From Sthenelais limicola (Eukaryota; Annelida; Polychaeta; Phyllodocida; Sigalionidae): DNA of 64,000 nucleotides. Below the pieces are notes generated by a model that saw nothing but the letters and a program-made list of their open reading frames with translations, had not been told where the DNA came from and did not search any database. The DNA is taken from assembly GCA_942159475.1 (NCBI GenBank), contig OW804094.1, forward strand, positions 134,960,755 through 135,024,754, written 5' to 3'. Positions 12,601-22,129 of this stretch are shown here, in pieces (within the stretch, counting starts at the first letter, position 1; each line of letters starts with the position of its first letter). A program made the position numbers and the translations under genes.

Positions 12601-15600
12601 TTTCATACAATTATAATTTACTGATCGAAGAATGATGTTGGAATCATGAGATTCCTTCTGGATATTAAGTCAACGATCTTAAATGTTTATGCAAAAAAGA
12701 GTTGATCAAATATCAAAAGTTTTCTTTTTATGGCTGTTAGAAGATGTATTCGTTGGAACGTTTTATTTTAGCCAAAATAACATTTATCATCGTATTAAAT
12801 TATTAATTAACGTCTGTACAGGCAAGTTAATTACGGCTATGAACTTATATTGTATACCAAACGAACTGGGAACATGTCAGCATCACAGAGCTTTTTAAAG
12901 TATTCCAATCCGATGAGAAATGGCGACACAGTGGCCCAATATGTGAACGCCGAATTTAGTCTGAATAAAAGAGAATTTCACCGAATTCGACACAGGTGGC
13001 AATAATACAATGCTCAGGGTGAAAATATTACTTAATACTAACAAATACTCATACATATTTACACTTTTTAAGTCGAAATAATCACTAGAAATACCAATAA
13101 TTAATCATAAATCAATGGAAATGATAAAAATAAATGTACAGGTGAACTCCAAACCATTCACCAAAATGGTCATTAGCATATTCGGCACCAGGAAAACACC
13201 CACATATCTAAATAGGCAGTAAAATATGCCCAAATTGTCCCTAAATTAATCAAAATCAAGTGAAATGATAAAAAATAAACTTAGAATAAATGTCCAAATG
13301 TACTGCAAAATATTCACATGAGTCAACCAGAGGTATCAGAGATAATGATAAACTTCAGTATGACCATAAATACCTAAAAAAAAAAAGTTTTTTGCTTTGG
13401 TCACTTTTGACCGTTGCCCTTGACGGCTGCCCCGCTGGTCAAAGAAGTACCCCCTGACATCTTTGACCGGAGCATGGACGGTCAAACGGGAGGTATGGAC
13501 GGTCAAACCGTCCCATGCGACCGTCCGACGGTCGCCTCGGTATCCACTTACACGTCGGTCAAAATGTGCCATGGCACCGTTCGACGGTGACCGCGTGGTA
13601 CCGACCGACGTGTAAGTGGAAGCCGAGCTTTATACATATATGTATAACTCTGCTAATACGTAATGTAACGTAACATATCAAGCAAAATGTTTGATCTAAA
13701 AATGTTTTTATACATAACAATGCGAGGTATTACGGATACAGTTAAGTAATTGAGATAGATTTGCTTGCGGAATCTCCCTACTATTAAACTCATCTTCATT
13801 AATTTACTAATTAGAAATTGATGTATTAACCTTAGTATTAAGGCAAATGGTGGGAAGAACGTTTTAGCGGCCACACCGGGATGTACACTACTTGGCCAAT
13901 AAATACGAATAAAAAATGGTAGAAGAAATATTACCAGCTTTCAGAAACTCACCTCGGTGAAATGTGACTGGCAAAGGCTTGGCAATACCTATGGAAAGAA
14001 ATACAATTATTTTATGGCGAAACTGATCATAGCAATTACTAATGAGAAAATGGAAGCAGAAAATAATAGTCGATCATAATATCAGAGCTATATACAACTC
14101 TGATAATATGTAAAATCTAATCAACTGATGTTTAAAAGAAATAAAACTTACCAATTAATTCACGGCATCTACTCATGTCGACCGCACCATCGCTTTAAAC
14201 AAATTTATTAAAAGATATTATTTTACATTCATATTGTTAAAAGGTGAATACATTGGAATAGGGTCGATGGCCCAGTATATAGATTCAATATTATTGAAGT
14301 TCTCGCGTGTGTGATAATATCAATGCAGTGTCAACACAACAATATTTGTAAAACAGGTTATCCAGAAAGTTATACTGTATACAGGTTTACAGATTTATTA
14401 TACATGCTTTCAATCATGAAAATAGAAAAAACTTGAGTCATACATTTTAATTGTACCCGTAGTCTCAGTAAAAAAACAACCCAGATTGCTTGTCATGGCA
14501 ACCCCACGTAAATAACTAGTGAAATATGCACTATGCGTAACTCACTCTAGATACGTTGTTTTCAGAGCAATGCGTGTATAATAAATTAGAATAAACCTAA
14601 CTTTGCACTCTGTTTTATGTTTACCAGGCTGTTCAGCTCAGCTTCTATAGCTGGTCTTCCACAAACCCCTGGGCAGTATACTACCATCTATTATATTATG
14701 TTTTACCAGGCTGTTTAGTCCAGCTGCTGGTCCCCGACTAACTCCTGGGGTAGTATACTACCATCTATTATGTATCATGTTTTACCAGCCTGTTTAGCTT
14801 AGCTCCTAAAGTTGGTCTTCCACTAACAAATCAGGTTTTTATCAAAGGCCAGCCATTTATATATCTGTCTGTGACTCTATGCACGTTAAAGATTCATTAC
14901 TAATACAATGTATTCAACACGCATCACCCGTTAGCATGTTTCCTCTCAGGAATAGATGGTAGTATACTACCCCGGGGGTTAGTGGACGACCAGCTATAAG
15001 TGCTGAACTAAATCGCCTCGCAAAACCTTATACAACAACAGATAAGATTCACTCACCTGGTGAGTAAACCAATCACTACTCCGTCTGCCCCCGCCTCCTT
15101 CAAATGTTGGACGTCACTTTTCATGACGTCATACTCAGAGTCAGAGTAGAGGAAATCGCCCCCACGTGGCCGTATCATTACAAATACCGGAATCGCCACT
15201 TGCTTCTTCATAACTTTCAGCATACCTGGGAGAGAAAATAGATAATTTTTTTTATTCATTTAGGGCAAGAAAATTACAGTTACATCAATACTGGAAAAAA
15301 ACGCCATATCCACCTTGGATGTGTTTCAGACAAGAGTTTTCTCCCTTAAGTTGTCGCTCCCCACCCTCAATATATGGAAAAGGAATATTGATATTTTTAT
15401 CATGTTTTTACCAATGTATACTCAATCTTCTACGCTCATTATGATTTTTAAATATAAAGGGGACATTATAGGGGTATTGATGGTATGTCAAGGTTCTATA
15501 GAAAGAGTTAGTATAGTGAACATTACCACATCTTGCTTTTGTATGTAAAGATATCAATTGAATCTGTATTTTGTGAAACGGTATGTGAGACTACAAGAAA

Positions 15601-18147
15601 TTATTACTACTATATTGCTTTAGGATCCTTCTGGAGGAACTACTCCGATAGATGATTGCATTCTATTCTGATTGTATAAATGTTTAATCGGAATAAAAAC
15701 ACAGTATTATATAACTTCAAAAGAATAGCCTACCTATGCTGGGCGTGGTACCTCCTTCCATTAGATTAGCACACAATTCTACGCGACAGGCACCTGTGAA
15801 AAAATGGAGGTATTTCAGTTAATCCCTCATCCCACGGCCCAATGGTAAAAACAGGTAGTATATGGGTGAAATCGCCAGAAAATGTACAATTCCCCTTCAC
15901 CAATCCTTTCAAATAATCAAAATTTAAGACAAAATTATGGCTCAGAATTCAGTCCAACATAACCAAACAGATTGTTCGAATTAAGGCAACATCAAATATA
16001 CCTAGTATCAGTCTAATTTAACAAGATTTACTAAATATTACCACAATACTCCTAGATCAGTAACTAGGAGTATTGAGGTATTTGACCATGTACTATTTGA
16101 CTTTTTATTACATATGTATGTGATTTCAGGGGTGCTATTCAGGGGTGTTATATGAAAAGTCAAATAGCACCTAGTATGTGCTATTTGAGCCAAATATCCA
16201 CAAGATTCATGGAAACCAAGGTAAAATACTATTAAAATCAAGTTCTCTTGTTGATTTAGTAAGTAATAAATACCTAATAGCCCTCTGTTCGGTTTGTAAA
16301 TGATCGAGACGTCGGGTCAAATCGCACTCCACCCCTTTGGGGTGTCATGCGATTTGATCCGACGTCTCAATCTATTACAAACCGCCATCGGGCCATTAGG
16401 TATAAGTATCTTGTAATATTTAAACATATACTATCTAACTTGTAATGTATACACAGGGAGTAGCTGGAAGGACTGCGAAAGTAGAAACTACCTCCTTTTT
16501 CCATGTAAATGTATGTGGAAATAAAACTTATACCAATACCAGTTACAAAGATACACATAACCCTTAGCTGGTTGTTTTTAAGCCCTGGGAGATTTCTATA
16601 ATATTTTGTAAACTTGAGAATAAATTCTTACCCCCCTTTTCTGCATTTACAGCAGACTCCACAGAATCGACGCACACTTCCATACCGCCCGGCTTAGTTG
16701 TATTCTGTGTAATGTAGAACTGCAAGTCCTCGAGTATATCAGCGTTCCCTTGACTCTCCTCTTGAGCAGTGGGCACAGTCTTGTCTGTAAAAGATAGAAT
16801 ATAAATTGTCTATAGAATAGGATGTTTTGAGGAATAATACTAGATGTTAAATGTAGTTGATAGATTCCGGGAGCCTTGGGTGAGCAACTCAGGAGAGCTA
16901 GCAGTGAGAACATGATCTGGCCCATACAGGCATTTTTACATCATAGCACTCCAATCGTCAAGAAACTGTTTTTTTTTGCCATGAACTGAATTATTAAAGC
17001 TATATATAATACAGCTGATATACAATACAATGTTGAATATTGAATTATCGTCTCTGTGACGTTTCATTTATGGGGCAGATCTTCAGAAAATGTACAATCC
17101 TGAATCGGCAGATCTACACATTTGGTCAATTGTATTACATTAGACTGAAAAATGGTGAATGCTAGGTATATCTGAGTATATTTGATATTGCCTTATTTCA
17201 AACAATCTATTTAGTCATGTTGAACTTAATTTTGAACCTTATTGTTGTCTTAGATTTAGATCAATTGAGATGATTGGTGAAGGCAAATTGTACATTATCT
17301 GGCGATTTCACCCTTATAGATGTATACATATGACTGACAGTACAACACCAGAATAATTCGGTGGCAAAACTTGTTTTAAAACAATTTCAAACTTACCTAG
17401 ATCAGGAAGTACGCTATTTCTGTCAGTGTTGTTAGGTTTTGATGAAGAATGTTTTCTGGAAAAAGTATGAACACATTTTAAGAAGCAGTTACATATATAG
17501 CTTATTATGTCTATATAGCTACACTTTCACAAATAAGTCAGATTATTTTCAATAATGGAGTCTTAAGTGATGGAAACCTTCTCCCTTAAGATTGTCATGG
17601 ATCCAAGAGACCGTCTTAAATTGTATAGATCCAAAACCTTACATAATCTTCACTTAGAGCTAGAAAGCGTTGAGCCTAATGCAAAATACTAATATTCCGC
17701 ACTTTAGCAAAGAATGGAGCGATGGGTCAATTTCGTCAGACCAATTCAGTCCTGAACGTGATGATGAAACGTGATTTCGTCGGGTTCAAAGCAAAATTCG
17801 AACTAAATTCATTTTAAACATGGATCTTTTAATACCGATTTCATTTCGGTCTTTTTTGGCCAATCTGTGGAGTCATCTCAGGTACCGTACGGTAGTCTGT
17901 AAGATTCATTTTAGTCTGCTTCAAAAAATCGCTCTTAATATGAACAAAATTTCTTGTCATTTTACATGCCAGAAGGTCCAAAAAAGGTGTCGTCTCCTCA
18001 GAAATGCCCCTCCGCTCCATTTGGTTATTAAGTGCGCGTCAGTTACCTAGTAGAATCATTTGAAGGCTCTTGGTGAGTTGTTTTAGAAGATATTCCAACA
18101 TTGGCTTTGTGCGACTCTTGGTTGCGTTCTGCTTCCAAACTCTGGCC
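9696..18147 (-). CDS. CUTC: CutC copper homeostasis protein (C-terminal part of a fusion gene)
   Basis: Exons in transcription order: 18147-18047, 17455-17397, 16784-16632, 15793-15734, 15225-15057, 14192-14152, 13988-13953, 10944-10811, 10337-10310, 9919-9696 (stop). Every AG/GT border and phase agrees. The 247-aa domain, about E. coli CutC length, shows the family signatures in order: MEVCVDSVESA, VELCANLMEGGTTPS, PVFVMIRPRGGDFLYSDSE, EAGADGVVIGLLTSDG, PLPVTFHRAIDM, RILTSGGEASALEG, RITIVPGGGI and EFHGSAR. CutC is a cytosolic/nuclear TIM-barrel protein linked to copper tolerance. The Cys in MEVC and ELC match the pair proposed to bind Cu in human CUTC. The conserved Asp of GADR is Cys here (GACR). 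The first two exons and half the third encode a Ser/Glu/Asn-rich linker with no Met, so the upstream MADF-BESS exons probably supply the start. Confidence 0.9.
9963..10073. mobile_element. MITE family C, copy 1
   Basis: Left arm AAGCCGATTCTCA; right arm TGAGAATCGGCTAAGTGGAC then TAGGCCC. The core includes GCCGCAGAGGACACTTTTGC. A second copy with better-kept ends is at 21818-21928. Both lie in introns of the same - strand gene. Confidence 0.65.
11011..11111. mobile_element. MITE family A, copy 3 (truncated)
   Basis: Only the left end is present: TGTAATGTGTTATAGGAAAA then TGTGTCATAAGTCGC, followed by the GATGGTAAACATTAGG interior shared with other copies. It stops exactly where the 2.5-kb TIR element begins, and no right half is evident beyond that element. 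Confidence 0.5.
11112..13624. mobile_element. 2.5-kb TIR element with GACCGTC/GACGGTC subterminal arrays
   Basis: GGCTTCCACTTACACGTC (11112-11129) is perfectly inverted as GACGTGTAAGTGGAAGCC (13607-13624). Inside both ends are 150-250 bp rich in GACCGTC/GACGGTC and further copies or variants of ACTTACACGTC, resembling transposase-binding arrays. The interior holds an inverted repeat of CCATACGAATAC (about 12360-12435) and one 43-codon ORF (12874-13005), but no recognisable transposase. It lies in a large CutC intron. No convincing target-site duplication was found, so the superfamily is unassigned. Confidence 0.7.
12874..13005 (+). CDS. Small ORF inside the 2.5-kb TIR element
   Basis: A 43-codon ATG-to-TAA frame ending KREFHRIRHRWQ, basic and possibly helical. 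It could be a remnant of an element-encoded protein or chance. Nothing else supports expression. Confidence 0.15.
   Translation: MSASQSFLKYSNPMRNGDTVAQYVNAEFSLNKREFHRIRHRWQ
14625..15025. repeat. Tandem direct repeat plus inverted copy beside a CutC exon
   Basis: About 2.6 direct copies of a roughly 80-bp unit (GTTTTACCAGGCTGTTTAG ... AGTATACTACCATCTATTAT) run from 14625 to about 14835. An inverted copy (GATGGTAGTATACTACC ... GACCAGCTATAAGTGCTGAA) lies at about 14953-15010. The inverted copy ends about 30 bp from the exon at 15057-15225. Confidence 0.65.
15864..16006. mobile_element. MITE family D, partial copy
   Basis: GGGTGAAATCGCCAGAAAAT then GTACAATTCCCCTTCACCAATCC matches the left end of the full copy at 63082-63315. 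The right end is missing. Intronic. Confidence 0.55.
16041..16206. repeat. Imperfect fold-back repeat
   Basis: Contains CAATACTCCTAG..CTAGGAGTATTG as a tight hairpin. A wider pair follows, with ATTTGACTTTT and GGTGCTATT mirrored by AAAAGTCAAAT and AATAGCACC. Non-coding, in an intron. Confidence 0.45.
16273..16400. mobile_element. Fold-back MITE, 128-bp near-perfect palindrome
   Basis: CCTAATAGCCC..GGTTTGTAA..GAGACGTCGGGTCAAATCGCA pairs with TGCGATTTGATCCGACGTCTC..TTACAAACC..GGGCCATTAGG along almost the whole length, leaving a loop of about 15 bp. TA lies on both sides. Intronic in the CutC part. Confidence 0.75.
17072..17313. mobile_element. MITE family D, full-length diverged copy
   Basis: Left end GGGGCAGATCTTCAGAAAAT then GTACAAT; right end AATTGTACATTATCTGGCGA then TTTCACCC. 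The two ends are inverted relatives of each other and of the copy at 63082-63315. About 240 bp, intronic. Confidence 0.6.
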
Positions 18148-18339
18148 CTGATAAGAATTATTCGTAATCAATTATAAGAAAGCTTGATACACGCCGGTCG
18201 ATACAAATCTTACATTCTCATTTCGATTCCACAATTCAGTAAAGTTGTTGCTAGTGATTATCATTATGAAGATCAAAAGATGTCACGTATTAAAGTGAAA
18301 TTAAAGCCAGGGAAAATGATTGCGAAGAAAGCTTACTTT

Positions 18340-18405
18340 CTCTTTACATCTTTTATATGAGTGTTTAAGTTCAAGCTGCCAATGTCTGATCGGTTGATGC
18401 CTCTA
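18340..18405 (-). CDS. Possible 66-nt linker exon of the MADF-BESS-CutC gene
   Basis: A strong acceptor (TTTTTCTCCCATATAG) and donor (GTAAGC) bound 22 codons that are open in phase 0/0, so including or skipping it keeps the frame. The encoded peptide is basic with no known motif. Another frame is also open and looks no less protein-like, so this exon is tentative. Confidence 0.35.
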
Positions 18406-18780
18406 TATGGGAGAAAAATGTCATGAATAAAAATGCGCTCAAAAAGTGTTAGAGAAAATAGCGGTAGAAAAATCAGTGGAGTATTTAAATACAGACGGAA
18501 GTAACTACAAAAGCACACATACAATTGATATTCACACATTTAAATAAACACTATATTAAAGGAAAGCTAGAAATAATTCCGCGAAATAATTTAAAAAAAA
18601 TTAAGCTTAACCCTGAAAAAGGGCCGAAGTGGTCTGAAACTGTCCGACGGGTTACACGAGTAAATTTACAGTTTAAAACAAAACGGATGGAAGTCTTCCT
18701 TCGGATCAATGAGTAACGACAACTAGCTTTCTACCAGTGAAAAAAATCACTAATCACTAGATAATACAAATGATACTGAC

Positions 18781-21700
18781 CGAATTTGCCACGTCCAAGA
18801 GGTTGTCATTCGTTTCAGATGGGTCGATAAGATTTGAGTCACTAGCGGAGTTACTTTTTGAAGGCTTTGGATTAGATAGTCTCTCATGGGGTGGCCATTC
18901 ACCTCGAATAGCATCAGTCACAAGATGATCAACATACATCATTAAATGGTCTCTAATGTCAGCCTCCTCAATACGCCTCAGTTTCTGGACTATCATTTTG
19001 CCCCAGTAGACCACCTCATCCCCCTCCTCAACTATACCAGGAAAGGGAGAAGGTTGGTAGGCTGATACAAAGGGTACAGTTGGTATCGTAGCAAATGTTT
19101 GTGGTTGACTTCCACCAATAGAAATCCTATCAACACCAGAGCTTTTGACACATTTTGGCTTCTTATCTTTAACATCTTGTAGAGAATGTTTCAGTGAAGT
19201 TAACCTAGCAGACTTCCTACGTGATGGGGAATAGTGGGTGCGTTTGGTATCACTACATTCTGAGTCAAATGACGTAGACCGTCGGCGTGGTTTTCTATTT
19301 TTCAATCTTTTAGTTTCTGTGGTAGATGTTAATGAATTATTGACACCAGACGTGGAAGGCATGGTGTCTTCGTCCATGATTGTATCTAAAGAGGAATATG
19401 ACATCTGGTCTGCCTCGTCTGGCTCCTTTTTGATTATTACATCACTGGGAATGTGTCTTATTGAGTTCATTGACTCAGTGTTGTTAATAACAGCGTTAGA
19501 CCCACTTCGTGATTTAACATTGGAGACACTCGTATCATCTGTTTCATCATCGAAATCGTCAAAATCATCTTCTTGCTTGAATGATGGCCATCTTTCCTCA
19601 CGACTTGAAGAATCGGAATCATCCCTTTTCTTATTTGTGTTGCATTTGGAAAGTAAGAGAAAAGTTATGGTGTTATTATTATTATTATTTAACTTTATCT
19701 CCCCATCAACAACAGGTACATCGAATTTGTAATATCTACAATTAAGAGGAAAACGGTGGTAGCCTCTGTTATAGCAGTTCTTCCCTGTTTTTCTACATCT
19801 ACGGTAGCCTAATAGTTAATACAGTTAACGGTAACAGAAATACCCAAATTACATTAAATCAAATTATAAATGTTAAGCATGAATGTACAAAATGAGTAGC
19901 GTCTACTTTGACCGTTCTTTTAACTTTCCTTTTCACTTGTTTTTGCTATTATCGAATGATTTCGGTTGGTACTCACTGTAGCATGTATGTTTCAATGTGT
20001 TTAAAGAAAAACCCCATCAGTTTATCGAGTTAAGATCTAGGTTAATTGATTCTACAGTGGATGATACACTTTTAGCCCTGGAAGTTAATATATTGAAAGA
20101 AAAATAGGAATGCTTAATGGGTCAGATCGTCAGAAACTGCACAACCTGCAGCTCTACATATTAAAGGTATACGCGGGTGTTCAATGGAAAAAAGATTGGT
20201 CGGTGACTTTTTCATGAAACGTTCAGGGATCATTCCTGACTACATAAGAAAGCAAGAAATGAAAAAAAAAGTATATCTCAACGACTTATTTTTTTTCTAC
20301 AGCCGCCTGAAAATAACATTGCTTTAGCATTGTAGTCTATGGAAAAATGTTTTTTTTTTTCACGTTTTACTATATAAAATAAAATTGATCGGTGACTTTT
20401 CATCAAAACTTTCTACACATATATTTGGGGTATCATGCTACTGATTTATCAAAAAAAAACTGTACGTTGACGGGTTTAAAAAAAAGTTATGGTCATTTGA
20501 AGTATGAAATAACCAATAAAACCCAAAAAACATAAGCATAACTAATAAAAATGAATCTTAGAAACATGACTTAAAACTGCTGTAATGAAAATAAACCATG
20601 TCGATATTGGGAATCGTGTACAAATATATCTCAACTTATCATGGTAACGAAATATTTCAAAGAAAAAAAGGAGCCGCTAGGTGGCGTGTGCGTTGACACC
20701 CGCGTATACCTTTAAGTAAATTCTGCAAAAATGGGCTGAAAATGATAAATTCGAGCTATATATGGGTATATTTTCTATAGGGTTGAATTCAAACGATCTG
20801 TTTGGTTATGTTAAACTATAACCGTATATTTGCCCCTTAAAGTGGGTTATTTGAGAGGATTGGTGAAGGCGAATTGTACATTTTCTGACGACTTGACCGT
20901 TATTGTCTTTTCTGGCGAAACAGAACGGAACTTCTGCATGCATACAATAAATGATCAAACATGGAAAACACTTACCGACGGACATTGGGCAGTAGGTGTC
21001 CTGTGCCGGAGATATGGAGCTAGAAATTCCAACCGACTAAGAACTCGTAGAACTCGACGTGATGGTTCTTTCTCCGAATTTCCATGCTTCATTTCTTTTA
21101 TCTGCCGTCCAAACTGAGTCCTTAGACTACGTAGATGTTTCTCAACCTCATCCACTGTAAATATAAAACATATTTCTGCTACAACGCGAATACTTTAAAG
21201 GCTATTAATCTTAAGATCTGGTGTTATTTCTATAACTTTCTGATTTTAGTTTTAGGTCAAGGCACGCACTAGAAGGTCTGAATTGCAACTTCCAGGAATA
21301 CAATAAAATAATTCCTGAACTGAACTATTGTATGACGATTCATGATTCCATGATAAAAGGAAATACCATATATATCTAGATGTAATTAAATTAACTTTCA
21401 AATGCGTAATTGCCATTTATAATTTTTTTGGAACCCAATACGAATAATTGTACGGGATTGAGTATCAGGGTATGATGAAAATGTTCCTTGGAACGAGAAT
21501 ACTTTGTGAAAACGACCTGAATAAAACATCGTGAAAAAACCTATCGGCTAATACGACAGCTATTCTCTATTCTTCATTTTAATCTATCCAATAAGTCAAT
21601 ATTCTGATTCATTCATACTTAAACATATCATACTGTACATGTGTAACACTCATGGCTAGTGGCTATCCCCATGGAAACCCTGTTATTGGATTCCCAATTT

Positions 21701-22129
21701 TTCTGTACAACCACTTATTATACCACTATGACTGTCAAACTGGGCTCATTTGAAAAATCCCATATCGATGGGAAATGTTATCCCAGTATAAATTAAATCT
21801 TTAAAAAAAATTATCCTAAAGGCCTAGTCCACTAAGCCGATTCTCAGGCGATTTTGAGCCGCAGAGGACCCTTTTCCACTAAATTCTGTGAGAAACGCAT
21901 GAGAATCGGCTTAGTGGACAGGGACCTTCATAGTGTGCGCGGAATAAAACCACATACCAGGTACGTTGAGGATGGCGCTGAATTCTAACATGGTCAAGTA
22001 CTTTCTGTTGCCGTCGAAGTAGGCTTTGTGTCTGGTGTTATACAGATGTTCGTTCTTGGCATACAGGTCGATCAGCAGATCTTCTTTCTCTTCCGACCAA
22101 ACAAACCGCTTCGGTTTGTGGGAAGACAT
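18781..22129 (-). CDS. MADF-BESS domain protein (N-terminal part of a fusion gene)
   Basis: Exons: 22129-21958 (ATG), 21154-20976, 19629-18781. Residues about 8-117 form a MADF (Myb/SANT-like) domain: KEDLLIDLYAKNEHLYNTRH opens it and LRTQFGRQIKEMKHG with LEFLAPYL closes it, split by a phase-1 intron. Then come an acidic stretch, a SUMO-type IKKEPDE, a basic NLS-like KRLKNRKPRRR, and near residues 318-358 a BESS-like helix region (VYWGKMIVQKLRRIEEADIR). MADF-BESS proteins bind DNA or chromatin in the nucleus. The last exon ends at a GTCAGT donor in phase 0, and its frame stops six codons into the intron with no AATAAA nearby. The next phase-compatible exons are those of CutC. Start chosen: an earlier GTG-led frame is rejected and the first ATG at 22129 leads straight into the domain. 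A TGA lies upstream in frame. Confidence 0.75.
20119..20899. mobile_element. MITE family D, copy split by a piggyBac-like MITE
   Basis: Left part GGGTCAGATCGTCAGAAACT then GCACAAC; right part GGATTGGTGAAGGCGAATTG then TACATTTTCTGACGACTTGACC. The two halves are separated by the TTAA-bounded element 20161-20715, giving the relative insertion order. Confidence 0.65.
20161..20715. mobile_element. piggyBac-like MITE with TTAA target duplication
   Basis: TTAA-AGGTATACGCGGGTG on the left and CACCCGCGTATACCT-TTAA on the right are perfect inverted repeats. TTAA duplication is the hallmark of piggyBac transposition. The 547-bp interior has two copies of a TTGGTCGGTGACTTTT-like segment but no long ORF. 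It is inserted in a family D MITE in the intron before the BESS exon. Confidence 0.8.
21818..21928. mobile_element. MITE family C, copy 2
   Basis: AAAGGCCTAGTCCACTAAGC then CGATTCTC is mirrored by GAGAATCGGCTTAGTGGACA then GGGACCTT. The 111-bp element ends 30 bp from the donor of the first MADF exon. Confidence 0.7.

Noticed and set aside
19238..19732. 164-codon + strand ORF
   Set aside because: Antisense of the MADF-BESS exon 18781-19629, whose - strand frame has splice borders and domain features.
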